Assembly (NCBI RefSeq): GCF_027579695.1
Contig: NC_083587.1
Location: forward strand, 5,258,001 to 5,322,000
From: Neoarius graeffei
Taxonomy: Eukaryota > Chordata > Actinopteri > Siluriformes > Ariidae
Direction of reading: 5' to 3'
DNA: 64,000 nt
The notes beneath the pieces were generated by a model. That model ran no database searches, had not been told where the DNA came from, and was given only the letters and a program-made list of their open reading frames with translations. Positions 1 to 10,623 of the stretch are shown piece after piece. Both the position numbers and the translations under genes were made by a program. The first letter of the stretch is position 1, and each line of letters opens with the position of its first letter.

Positions 1-291
1 AAAGGCGGGGTACACCCTGGACAAGTCGCCAGGTCATCACAGGGCTGACACATAGACACAGACAACCATTCACACTCACATTCACACCTACGGTCAATTT
101 AGAGTCACCAGTTAACCTAACCTGCATGTCTTTGGACTGTGGGGGAAACCGGAGCACCCGGAGGAAACCCACGCGGACACGGGGAGAACATGCAAACTCC
201 GCACAGAAAGGCCCTCGCCGGCCCCGGGGCTCGAACCCAGGACCTTCTTGCTGTGAGGCGACAGCGCTAACCACTACACCACCGTGCCGCC
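1..291 (-). repeat. V-SINE/Mermaid-type SINE, cut by the window edge
   Basis: Read on the minus strand, this begins with a tRNA-like head (GGCGGCACGGTGGTGTAGTG, then a B-box-like GGTTCGAGCCC) and continues into the conserved core with TGGAGTTTGCATGTTCTCCC and TTTCCTCCGGGTGCTCCGG. This layout is that of the V-SINE superfamily (zebrafish DANA/Mermaid type). The tail end is missing because the window starts inside it. Seven more copies occur in the window. Open frames in these copies are by-products of the conserved core and not genes. Confidence 0.9.
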
Positions 292-300
292 CCCGCTAAA

Positions 301-485
301 GATTGATGAATAATGTAAATAATAATGGGTGTGTTAGACAACGCTGTGTTCTGCGTGGCTCTTGATTGCCATCGTGTGGCCAAGTTTAGGAAGTGCACGT
401 TCCCTTTGTTGATTAAAATCACAGCGTTTCAGCAATAAATCTGTAGGAAATAGCTGTGGGGGGGGGCCTTGTGCGAGGCTCGTTG
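301..485. other. Non-coding spacer, diverged twin of 888-1010
   Basis: No gene is visible. The stretch around 355-445 (a TGGCTCTTGATTGCC-like block, then TGTGG, then CAATAAATC) can be aligned loosely with 930-1005, suggesting an old tandem duplication later separated by a SINE. The match is imperfect and was judged by eye. Confidence 0.3.
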
Positions 486-498
486 CCTGTTAGAAAAT

Positions 499-874
499 CT
501 CATCTCATCTCATTATCTCTAGCCGCTTTATCCTTCTACAGGGTCGCAGGCAAGCTGGAGCCTATCCCAGCTGACTACGGGCGAAAGGCGGGGTACACCC
601 TGGACAAGTCGCCAGGTCATCACAGGGCTGACACATAGACACAGACAACCATTCACACTCACAATCACACCTACGGTCAATTTAGAGTCACCAGTTAACC
701 TAACCTGCATGTCTTTGGACTGTGGGGGAAACCGGAGCACCCGGAGGAAACCCACGCGGACACGGGGAGAACATGCAAACTCCACACAGAAAGGCCCTCG
801 TCGGCCCCAGGGCTCGAACCCAGGACCTTCTTGCTGTGAGGCGACAGCGCTAACCACTACACCACCATGCCGCC
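499..874 (-). repeat. V-SINE/Mermaid-type SINE, full length
   Basis: A full copy with the tail (CATCTCATCTCATTATC on the plus strand) at the left and the tRNA-like head at the right. It is bounded by a perfect 13 bp target-site duplication, CCTGTTAGAAAAT, at 486-498 and 875-887. The duplication shows insertion by target-primed reverse transcription and that the copy is fairly young. Confidence 0.93.
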
Positions 875-1734
875 CCTGTTAGAAAATGTATTTATTAATA
901 TTAATAATAATAATAATAATTGATGTTGTACTGGATGGCTGTTGGTTTCCCTCATGTGGTCACATTTGGAAACTTGACTCGCTGCATTTTCAGTCAATAA
1001 ATCGGTTGAAATAATGAAATAATCCAATAATTGTAATGTAGGATATGGATGCATGCTGCGCCCATCCCATTCATCCATGAGAGATGTGAAGAGTGTGAGT
1101 TTGTCACCATTGTGTATTAATGCCTGCATTCAACCCACTGTACTGCATGGCAGTTTGATCAACACTGGAGTGTGAATTGAGGAATATTGTAGACATGTAA
1201 TAAATTAAGTAGTTAGATCAAAAATAATCAAAATAAATAATCACAAAACTAAATAAACACATCGATCTGGTCAAAACAGAGTGTAGATGTCTATACATTT
1301 ACTGTAACCCAGATTGGGAAGATGATGGGCCTTAAACTCCCATTTACTGTGAGCATTGTGTTTATGGAGAAGAAAAGGCCTGGGAGTAGACAGTGCTGAG
1401 TGTGTTCATTAGAGCACTGGCTTTATTTTGACAGATGGGTTTGATGTTCTGCATGTTGGTTTATTTTGCCCAACTGGTGAAATGAATAAGATTTCCCTGT
1501 AAATGAAACTTGGAGTTTAAGAATGAGGTTAGTGTTGGTGAAAATGCAGCGAATTTAGAACTTTATAGATTCTGTATTAAATGTTGCATTTGTGAGAGCT
1601 GATAAAGTAAGGTCTGATATTTGTTATTGCATTCCTTTCTGTCCTGCTGCTGGTAACTTAGATAAATTAGTGGCATGTTCATTGACATTTATATAACTAT
1701 TTTGTCTATTTTTAAATTATTTTATCTTAACCGT

Positions 1735-1812
1735 TCAAGCACCAACCACCAAAGCAAATTCCTTGTATGTGAGAACCAACTTGGCAATAAACTAGATTCT
1801 GATTCAGATTTG
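1735..1812 (+). repeat. 3' tail of a LINE-like element
   Basis: The run CAAATTCCTTGTATGTGAG, then ACTTGGCAATAAAC, then GATTCTGATTCAG resembles the short 3' untranslated ends with repeated GATTCT tails seen in fish CR1/L2-group LINEs and their derivatives. There is no coding part. The family assignment is from memory of such tails. Confidence 0.45.
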
Positions 1813-1820
1813 TGCGTAAC

Positions 1821-1821
<1 letters not shown>

Positions 1822-1852
<31 letters not shown>
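1822..1852. repeat. (CA)n microsatellite
   Basis: About 15 uninterrupted CA dinucleotides, followed by GAGG. Confidence 0.95.
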
Positions 1853-1854
<2 letters not shown>

Positions 1855-1958
1855 GATAAACATTGAGTGACATGCACTTCTTAAACTTGACCATACGATG
1901 GTAGTCAAGGTGGTCATTATTTTTTAATCTTCCTCCAAAATTATTTATTTAAATTACC

Positions 1959-1985
1959 TATTATTATTATTATTATTATTATTAT
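1959..1985. repeat. (ATT)n microsatellite
   Basis: About nine ATT trinucleotides in an AT-rich spacer. Confidence 0.9.
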
Positions 1986-2256
1986 ATAAGAATATTTGAA
2001 TATTTTGATATAAATGTCCCTTGTGACAATGTCATTACTATGTAGTGTTTTAGAAATTGTGATCGGAGGCCAATTTTGGGAATGAGACTCGCAATGGGGC
2101 CCTCATCTAAAAGAAGAAAACTCTCCTCATCTACTGCCTCACCTGAAACACAGAAAACAGTAGTTGTACATTGTGGGTCTTATAATGGCACAAATTATAC
2201 AGCTAACCCACTGCCATCCCAGCCCTTATCCACAGACACACAGTACACATTTTACT

Positions 2257-2634
2257 CATTCATCTCATCTCATTATCTCTAGCCGCTTTATCCTTCTACA
2301 GGGTCGCAGGCAAGCTGGAGCCTATCCCAGCTGACTACGGGCGAAAGGCGGGGTACACCCTGGACAAGTCGCCTGGTCATCACAGGGCTGACACATAGAC
2401 ACAGACAACCATTCACACTCACATTCACACCTACGGTCAATTTAGAGTCACCAGTTAACCTAACCTGCATGTCTTTGGACTGTGGGGGAAACCGGAGCAC
2501 CCGGAGGAAACCCACGCGGACACGGGGAGAACATGCAAACTCCGCACAGAAAGGCCCTCGCCGGCCCCGGGGCTCGAACCCAGGACCTTCTTGCTGTGAG
2601 GCGACAGCGCTAACCACTACACCACCGTGCCGCC
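2257..2634 (-). repeat. V-SINE/Mermaid-type SINE, full length
   Basis: Full copy with tail left and tRNA-like head right. Flanked by a perfect 13 bp target-site duplication, TACACATTTTACT, at 2244-2256 and 2635-2647. Confidence 0.93.
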
Positions 2635-2647
2635 TACACATTTTACT

Positions 2648-4240
2648 GTGTATTATATTGGATACTATTGTTAATTAATATAAGTATTGTAGTTTTCCAT
2701 TGCAGAAACTTCCAGCAATTACACACCTACCTCCAAAACCGTCTGTGAGCTCGTGAAGCTCCTATTTTGCAAGTTTGTTTTTGACACAGCTGTCCGTTTA
2801 TATGCATACAAAGGCTGCAGGAAAAACACACATCTGTCAAAACAAAATCAACATGTCTGTCTCAATGAAGAAAAGCAGCAGCAACATGTCGTAACATTTG
2901 ATGATATCTGTGTCAATACGAATAAGGATTGACATTCACCACCTGTATCACCATGCAAACTGGCTAACTGTGAATAAATTTTTCCATGTAATTTTGCTGC
3001 CTTTACAGCAGGGAGAGTTTGTGTAAGCACATCATAATATTACAAACCTTAATCTGTGTGGCTTTAAACTGCCTCCTTGCCAGTCGTCGTCTTCCCGGGC
3101 ACAAAGACTGTTCATTGGGGAAAAAACAGTGCTTTTAAATGTAGTGTGGCCCAGCGGCTGGGGTGTTTTGACTCAACAGCAGCCCAACAGCTGCGCAAGA
3201 TTAGAAGTGACCGTGCCTGAGTACACTGGACAATGCCTAGCTGTTAAAACTACACAACACTACACAACATGATCATCACAAATAAAGCATTATTTGTTTA
3301 CATTAATTAATCAGATCATTCACAATCATCTCTGAAAATCAGCAGGGGAAGGAGCTTAGAAACAGCTGGTTATGGCTTGCGGCTCCTTGTCCCATTGACT
3401 GTCCATTCCCTTCCCTGTCAGTTCCCTTCTGTCTGTGAATCGCCACTCTGCTGATCCGCTGAAACTACTTTGTTTATTGCCCTTCAAAATCAGCCCTTTT
3501 CCAGTTCATTTTGAAAGATACTGGACAGGACAGTTGGAAGAATAGTGGGGTTTTTTTTAATTGTTATGTAACTCAACTACTATAACGACCGATTTAAATG
3601 AACGCAGCTGCTGGGTAGATTGCATCATATCTGACTGTCCTCAACCACTAAGCCAGCAGCTGGGTTATAGAAAGCAACTCAGAATGAGTTAAAATAACCC
3701 AAGAATATGACCCCACAGCCTCGACCCAGCGTTTAGGTTGGGGGAGGAAGAAAAACAAGGCAGCATTTTTTCGAGGGTACTTGTGTGGTGAAGCGTCGGC
3801 TCTTTTAACAGTGTACAGAGACATCGGTGTGGATCAGAGCTGAGTGCCGGGCCGAGTAATAAGGTGATGTTCTGCGTTCTGTGACCTGTAGCTGTAGTGG
3901 ACCGAGGAGTTTAGAATCCGGGCCTTGAAGCCACAGACGGGCTCAAAAGGGAACGCCAATGTTGCACAAACACAGAGTGCTTTTACTAACCTCATTACAG
4001 TGATGGCTGTTTGTTTGTTTGTTGACAGGGAGTAACTGCGCATGAGCAGACTATGATCTGTCGGCAGTTGTTTGCAGTTCGCTCAGCCGATCAAAACGGC
4101 GTAAAAAATAATGTGAATGATAATGTTTCTGTGCACAGAAAGGATGAAGAATGCGCTCGCCAGTGAAAAGCTGTGGCGTTTTGTTTCTTTTTGAATGTGT
4201 TTTACTGCGGGACCGTTGTTCTTAGGCCTGAGGCCCGCCC
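2648..4240. other. Intergenic region left of the histone cluster
   Basis: No coding region is supported. Around 3600-3735 there are short AGCAGCTGGGTTA and TTAAAATAACCC motifs that could be the remains of a small palindromic MITE, but ends and target duplication could not be fixed. The stretch nearer H4 shows no clear distal element. Confidence 0.4.
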
Positions 4241-4249
4241 ACTCCGGGT

Positions 4250-4280
4250 CTCAACTCGGTCCTGTAGAGAGTGTATAAAA
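4250..4280 (+). promoter_or_regulatory. Histone H4 core promoter
   Basis: TATAAAA at 4274-4280 lies 58 bp before the H4 start codon. Just upstream, CTCAACTCGGTCC at 4250-4262 resembles the conserved H4-specific element with a GGTCC core that precedes the TATA box of vertebrate H4 genes. The motif match is by eye. Confidence 0.75.
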
Positions 4281-4320
4281 GCTGTGGGTGCTACGCAGTG
4301 ACATGAACTGAGCGGCTTGA

Positions 4321-4650
<330 letters not shown>

Positions 4651-4681
4651 ACGCTGCGACACTGAACCGCACCAACACAAC

Positions 4682-4697
4682 GGCTCTTTTAAGAGCC
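4682..4697 (+). terminator. Histone 3' stem-loop of H4
   Basis: GGCTCTTTTAAGAGCC: a perfect 6 bp stem with the loop TTTA and ACC after it, the binding site of SLBP. A purine-rich stretch, TAGAAGAGTA, at 4711-4720 is a plausible histone downstream element for U7 snRNP. Confidence 0.95.
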
Positions 4698-4865
4698 ACC
4701 CACTTATTCATAGAAGAGTAAATTCGTGTCTCTCGGTACTGTTTCCTTGTCTTACATTAAATGCAGAGTTGAATGAATACTTATTTACGGAAGATACATC
4801 GAAAAAAGTTACTATGTCAATGAGTAAATAAAGGAGCTATTTTACTTACAAAGCGAAAATAACTG

Positions 4866-4920
4866 AGTAAAAATTATATGGGTGCTGCGCAATGACTTCT
4901 ATTGAGTCGCTTGACTGAGT
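4866..4920 (+). pseudogene. Relic of a second H4 promoter/leader
   Basis: The segment TGGGTGCTGCGCAATGAC, then TTGAGTCGCTTGA, matches the H4 promoter-leader segment at 4285-4322 (TGGGTGCTACGCAGTGAC, then CTGAGCGGCTTGA) with few differences. A degraded TATA-like ATTATATG lies just before it. No H4 coding sequence follows, so this looks like what is left of a duplicated H4 gene or a partial promoter duplication. This is an inference from a by-eye alignment of about 50 bp. Confidence 0.55.
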
Positions 4921-5340
4921 TATTTAAAATGTTTTATTTGTATCTGCGGATAAATGGAAATCTGCCTTGTGACAATGTCCATTGTTAAAAACAAAACGTG
5001 TGTGAAGTGATAAATGTATTGAAATACGCACAAGGATTTGTCCTTGATACAAATAGACCAATTATTAAATACAACATTACCTTTGCTCATTTCCAAGCAG
5101 CGGAGAAAACTTTCTGCTTCCCTCTTCTGATTACTGAAGCGGCGCTCAGACACCACAATATCTAAAAGGACGGGGACAAAAACCTGTCAGTCAAACCGCG
5201 AGGAGTTCTAGAACTCTGGCCACTGTGTCCTAACAGCTGTTCTGTTTCACTGCTCTGATTCCACTCTAACCGTGAGCTCAAACAGAACGGTGTTCCGTGC
5301 AGGGGATGGAGACGGGCTCGTTTCTGTGAGACAGTGAGGT

Positions 5341-5356
5341 GGCTCTTAAAAGAGCC
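5341..5356 (-). terminator. Histone 3' stem-loop of H3
   Basis: On the minus strand this reads GGCTCTTTTAAGAGCC, a perfect SLBP stem-loop, 27 bp downstream of the H3 stop codon. Confidence 0.95.
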
Positions 5357-5383
5357 TTTGTGTGCGTTAGACGGAGTCCGCGT

Positions 5384-5812
<429 letters not shown>

Positions 5813-5879
5813 TCACAAATAAGAAACAGAATAAACGGCGCCGGCGGACGCTGGCTTTTTCAACTCTAACAGCGCCCTG

Positions 5880-5951
5880 CGCTCATTGGGCGTCTTGAAC
5901 GCGGTCGGCTGTCATTGGAGAGAACGCGCTGCGTCACCTATTCGCTATTGG
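5880..5951 (-). promoter_or_regulatory. Cluster of three CCAAT boxes upstream of H3
   Basis: On the minus strand CCAAT occurs at 5885-5889, 5914-5918 and 5947-5951, spaced about 30 bp apart and 91-157 bp before the H3 start codon. Tightly spaced CCAAT boxes, bound by NF-Y, are typical of replication-dependent histone promoters. A weak TATA-like TTTATT lies at about 5830. Confidence 0.7.
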
Positions 5952-5959
5952 ACCGCCTT

Positions 5960-6300
5960 TTCCCGCCGATACAGTTTGAAACACAGCCACACCCGTCCCT
6001 AATTTATTGCCGCTCGCGCAGCTCCGCAGAGCCAACAGCGCAGCTTAGCGCATTTTGTAGGTTCAATCGCCGCACGGACAGCGCCGTCATAATCTATTTT
6101 CACCCATCAACCTTCCTTTATCGCCAGCACACTACTGTTATTAGTGTTATACTATTACGACTAAAATGCGTTCTAAATAAAATGCATCATTACTATTAAC
6201 ACCACTTGATTATATTGTTTATGAATTCCTTTTAGGCTAGAGCTATGAAATACCCCAAAACCTGGGAAAGGATTAAAAAAAAGTGCACTTTTTGAGCATA
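5960..6300. other. Spacer between H3 promoter and H2A 3' end
   Basis: No gene or repeat identified. Part of it may belong to the distal H3 promoter. Confidence 0.4.
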
Positions 6301-6307
6301 GATGGGT

Positions 6308-6323
6308 GGCTTTTAAAAGAGCC
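6308..6323 (-). terminator. Histone 3' stem-loop of H2A, imperfect
   Basis: On the minus strand this reads GGCTCTTTTAAAAGCC. Compared with the perfect H3, H4 and H1 copies, one base of the right arm is changed, giving a C-A mismatch at the fifth stem pair. A weakened SLBP site agrees with the damaged reading frame of this gene. Confidence 0.85.
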
Positions 6324-6356
6324 TTTAGGGACTGACGAACGCACCAACGGGCGAAT

Positions 6357-6742
<386 letters not shown>

Positions 6743-6834
6743 TCTGCTGCTCAAATCTGTTGTAGGAACAACTCTGAAATAAAAAGCGCTGCAGCTCGTG
6801 CCCTCTGTGATAAAGACAACACGGCTCTTCTCTG

Positions 6835-6839
6835 ATTGG
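6835..6839 (-). promoter_or_regulatory. CCAAT box upstream of H2A
   Basis: CCAAT on the minus strand, inside AACCAATCAGAG, 93 bp before the H2A start codon. In most vertebrates an H2B gene diverges from about here. None is seen; a MITE and simple repeats follow instead. Confidence 0.6.
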
Positions 6840-6931
6840 TTAAGATCGTTGTGGCTGAAAAAACAATCACAAACATACCGTCAAATTCCAGCGTCAGTCT
6901 GCGTGACAACCATCCCACGAGTGTGTGTGTG

Positions 6932-7049
6932 CACAGCAAATTCCTCAGTGTTGAATTAACACTTTCAGAGTTAATTTGTGTCCAATTGGACCTATATAAA
7001 CACAGTAGGGTGTTAAAGCAACACTCTGGGTGTTAATTCAACACTGGGG

Positions 7050-7060
<11 letters not shown>
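6932..7060. mobile_element. Short palindromic MITE
   Basis: About 129 bp with matching ends: CACAGCAAATTCC and CAGTGTTGAATTAACAC at the left, and GTGTTAATTCAACACTG and TTTTGCTGTG at the right, forming inverted repeats of about 30 bp. There is no coding capacity. The target duplication is obscured by flanking TG repeats. Confidence 0.75.
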
Positions 7061-7250
<190 letters not shown>

Positions 7251-7488
7251 ATCGGAAATGTAAATTGTTATTAGCAGGGCCGGCTCTAGGTCTTTGGCTG
7301 CCCTAGGCGAGATTGAGTTTTGGCGCCCCCCCCCAAGAAAAATACCCCTCTAATAACATCTAAATAACACTTTAATCTAATCACTCTATTCTGTTACTAT
7401 TAAACAATGTACGGTGCATGGACAATAAACAAGAAGTCATTTTTATCTTTTTCATTATTGTTATTATTGTTATCATTATTAACATAAA

Positions 7489-8290
7489 GGCCGAATCCCA
7501 TTTCACCCCTTGGACCAACCCCTTGGCCCTTCCCCTCCATTTTGCGCGTTCACGTGAAGGGGTAGGGGTATCCCAATCCCAGTTAACGCGGAGGGGTAGG
7601 GGAAGGGGTAGGGCTTCTGTACCCTTCCAAACGGAGATTTTCCTGGAGCTGACTCTGAACGAAGGGGTTTGAGTGATTTCCCACAATGCCATGCGGATTT
7701 CAGCGAGATTTCATGTGGATTTCAGAAAGATGGCGGTTCCCGTGGCGAAAGATAGTCATAAATGTATTTTCTCCATTATTTACGTGTTTTAAGTTGTTAT
7801 CCAGAGGAAACACGCCGCTTGATTCGCTTTCGAGCTGAGAATGAGCAGCGATTTCTGAAATCCAAGCTGCTGCTAAAAAGCTTTGGGAGTGAGTATTGTT
7901 TTCGGTTGCTTGACTGTGTACGTTTTGTTCTGTTATTCTCGCTTTTATTGTTTACATGAGTGTTCTGACACCTCATTCTGTCGGATGTGGTGCACGAAGC
8001 GCCAAAGATATCCCATTCAGTGGTGTTAGTTAACAAATCACACCCTGCCAGCAGAGATCTCTGGCTCTGACTGTAGCGGCTGGTCGCAGCCAATGATGCA
8101 TTTGGTCGCGTTTTGCTAACGTAAACGCTGACGGAGGTACGCAATGACGTATGCGATCGTTGAAGGGCTATCCCAATACGTAAGGGTTGAATTTCAAGCC
8201 CTATCCCTTGTAGTTCAGTTTCAAGGGGAAGGGCCAAGGGGAAGGGGGAGGGGAAGGGGGAGGGGTAGAAATTAGAATTGGGATTGGGCC
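7489..8290 (+). mobile_element. Harbinger-like MITE, copy A
   Basis: About 802 bp nested in the hAT element. It starts GGCCGAATCCCATTTC and ends with the reverse complement of GGCCCAATCCCAATTC, so the terminal inverted repeats match at 14 of 16 positions. Both ends are rich in CCCCTTCCCC-type blocks. Copies B (9868-10623) and C (12872-13680) are almost identical by eye, well above 90%, pointing to recent movement. Copy C has a 3 bp duplication, AAA, which together with GGCC ends suggests a PIF/Harbinger derivative. All copies share an exon-like frame (7762-7959 here). The flanks of this copy, AAA and ATA, do not match perfectly. Confidence 0.8.
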
Positions 8291-8904
8291 ATATGTCACA
8301 AAGTAAAATGACCACACAAATTCAATACATATCTCCATATAATGGGCAAAAACTCTTCCGCACCCTGTTCAAAGTGTAGTGCATGGGCAATAAACAAATT
8401 ATTTTTAGTTTCTTTTTTGCTATTAAAAGTTAAGTCATCTCTGAAGAATTAACAAATTAAATGAATAAAAAATTCTACAATTCTAAATTGTGCAAACTTA
8501 AGCACCCTGTTAGGACATCAATGGGCTGTATTTTCAAACAAAAGTGCTATTATGGGTACTTTGTTATTGAAGTCTATTGCTGTTTGCATCTAGTTAGCTA
8601 GGCAGACATTGATTCAGGCGTCTAAAATATTAATTTGCCACTATAATGGTTGATATGAGAGATTAGATCAGACTTACCTCTATACTTGGCTCTATTTGTT
8701 TCTTCCTGTAGCCTTTGTTTGCGCTCTTGCACACCCGAGAGTTTGGATTTCTTTATTTAAGCACTTGTAGTCTGGGCTACTTTTTGCAGTGGATAGCCAT
8801 TCTCATTCCCCGATGAACACCGCTCCCCCCGCCCCCCTTATAACCTATCATTGTGCATTTTTAGTAGGTATAAGGAAATCACCGACCACTACTGAGTAGG
8901 CTAC

Positions 8905-9124
8905 ACTTGTTTTTCAACCTTTTTGAGCCAGGGCGCACTTTTTTCAATGAAAAAATCTCAAGGCACATCACCAATAGAAAATGTTGACTGAAACTAAAAC
9001 GCTGTTGCCAATATTTACAATATACAGTCATTCTATAATTTTCCACGGTACACTTGGTGATCTCTCACGGCACACTAGTGTTCCACGGTACTAGAGTTCG
9101 GCAGCACAGTGGTTGAAAACACTG
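8905..9124. mobile_element. Probable small MITE inside the hAT element
   Basis: The left end CTTGTTTTTCAACC and the right end GGTTGAAAACACTG form an imperfect inverted repeat of about 15 bp around 220 bp of non-coding DNA. Inside, GGCACA and CACGG motifs recur. It could equally be a subterminal part of the hAT element itself. Confidence 0.4.
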
Positions 9125-9743
9125 TACACCACTGATGCACTTGGTAACCTCTCCATTCAATAACTCCATCCCTCCTTTTTGGTGGGGTTTTGGTCGCCCT
9201 TGGCGCCCCTGGGCACACTTTGCGCTCTAGGCAATTGCCTAGGTCGCCTATAGCAATTGCCGGCTATGATTACATGGCCAAAACAGAGACTAGCCGCGGA
9301 TGCACACTTGCGCGCCCGAAGACACACTATAGACAGGGCGAACCACTGTTGAGCGCTTATTGTTTCATGATTAACAATCACCACCACACCCCACCCCACC
9401 CCGCTTTTTTTGACAAATCGCACCCTGACTACATGCTTTGCTGGACAATTAAATTAGGCTAAGACATTATAATGCTGACTCGTTTTCAGAATAGTGGAAG
9501 TCAATTTTTCTCCCCCCATTTCTGCGCCCCTGGATGGACGCAGCGCCCTTAGCATTTGCCTATATTGCCTATGCCATGGGCCGGCTCTGGTTATTAGTTC
9601 CATCAGCCCTGACTCAGTTCATGTTCTCCCAGCGCCCTCCTGTCACCATTTTGTAAAGCAGGAATCAACTCCACCACAACAATCAGCAGCATCTGATATC
9701 ATGAGTGAATATGGAATACTGCTCTTTGAACGAGAACATGGGT

Positions 9744-9759
9744 GGCTCTTAAAAGAGCC
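9744..9759 (-). terminator. Histone 3' stem-loop of H1, now displaced
   Basis: On the minus strand this reads GGCTCTTTTAAGAGCC, a perfect SLBP site, followed by a CAAAGAGC-type downstream element. It lies 30 bp after the original H1 stop codon. The MITE insertion now places it about 850 bp from the stop codon of the truncated H1 frame. Confidence 0.9.
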
Positions 9760-9789
9760 GTTTAGGGAAATTAAACAGTAGTCACACAA

Positions 9790-9867
9790 TCATGTCCACT
9801 TCTTTTTGGGGGCCGCCTTTTTCGCTCTGGCCGTTTTGGGCTTTACGGCTTTGGGCTTCGCAGTTTT
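9790..9867 (-). pseudogene. Severed C-terminal tail of histone H1
   Basis: On the minus strand this encodes KTAKPKAVKPKTARAKKAAP then KKKWT and a TGA stop at 9790-9792. The Lys/Ala/Pro composition is that of an H1 C-terminal tail, and it is immediately followed by the histone stem-loop. It is separated from the rest of H1 by MITE copy B and is not in one open frame with it. The exact ancestral join is ambiguous by a few bases. Confidence 0.88.
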
Positions 9868-10623
9868 GGGCCGAATCCCATTTCACCCCTTGGACCAACC
9901 CCTTGGCCCTTCCCCTCCATTTTGCGCGTTCACGTGAAGGGGTAGGGGTATCCCAATCCCAGTTAACACGGAGGGGTAGGGGAAGGGGTAGGGCTTCTGT
10001 ACCCCTCCAAACGGAGATTTTCCTGGAGCTGACTCCGAACGAAAGGGTTTGAGAGATTTCCCACAATGCCATGCGGATTTCAGCGAGATTTCATGCGGAT
10101 TTCAGAAAGATGGCGGTTCCCGCGGCGAAAGATTGTCATAAATGTATTTTCTCCATTATTTACGTGTTTTAAGTTGTTATCCAGAGGAAACACGCCGCTT
10201 GATTCGCTTTCGAGCTGAGAATGAGCAGCGATTTCTGAAATCCAAGCTGCTGCTAAAAAGCTTTGGGAGTGAGTATTGTTTTCGGTTGCTTGACTGCGTA
10301 CGTTTTGTTCTGTTATTCTCGCTTTTATTGTTTACATGAGTGTTCTGACACCTCATGTGGTGCACGAAGCGCCAAAGATATCCCATTCAGTGGTGTTAGT
10401 TAACAAATCACACCCTGCCAGCAGAGATTTCTGCCTCTGACTGTAGCGGCTGGTCGCAGCCAATGACGCATTTGGTCGCGTTTTGCTAACGTAAACGCTG
10501 ACGGAGGTACGCGATGACGTATGCGATCGTTGAAGGGCTATCCCAATACGTAAGGGTTGAATTTCAAGCCCTAACCCTTGTAGCTCAGTTTCAAGGGGAA
10601 GGGGTAGAAATTAGAATTGGGCC
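9868..10623 (+). mobile_element. Harbinger-like MITE, copy B, inside histone H1
   Basis: About 755 bp, same orientation as copy A and nearly identical to it, but with a shorter right end (GAATTGGGCC instead of GAATTGGGATTGGGCC) and a shorter CCCTTCCC block. It interrupts the H1 coding region about 25 codons before the original stop. TTT flanks the right end and TTTT plus one extra G the left, compatible with a 3 bp duplication. The exon-like frame is at 10142-10339. Confidence 0.87.

Larger units (their letters stand above)
888..2243. other. Intergenic region without a recognisable gene
   Basis: AT-rich sequence with no supported coding region. It holds a LINE-like 3' tail (1735-1812), a CA microsatellite (1822-1852) and an ATT microsatellite (1959-1985). 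A 69-codon frame starting at 2076 (MGMRLAMGPSSKRRKLSSST) runs into the next SINE and has no recognisable family. Confidence 0.5.
7275..9589. mobile_element. hAT-superfamily DNA transposon, non-autonomous
   Basis: The ends are CAGGGCCGGCTCTAGG at the left and, read inward from the right, CAGAGCCGGCCCATGG. They are flanked by a perfect 8 bp target duplication, GTTATTAG, at 7267-7274 and 9590-9597. An 8 bp duplication with CAGRGCCGGC ends is diagnostic of hAT. The 2,315 bp interior has no transposase frame. It contains a nested MITE copy (7489-8290) and a probable second small element (8905-9124). TGCCCTAGGCGAG and GCAATTGCCTAGG stretches recur near the ends as subterminal repeats. It inserted between H2A and H1 and so separates the original cluster. 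Confidence 0.88.

Noticed and set aside
528-857. 109-117 residue open frames with SAVASQQEGPGFEP, repeated at six loci
   Set aside because: They lie on the conserved core of the V-SINE copies in both orientations and reflect sequence conservation of the SINE, not a gene family.
3590-3735. Small palindromic MITE with AACCCAGC-type arms
   Set aside because: Arms could not be aligned convincingly and no target duplication was found.
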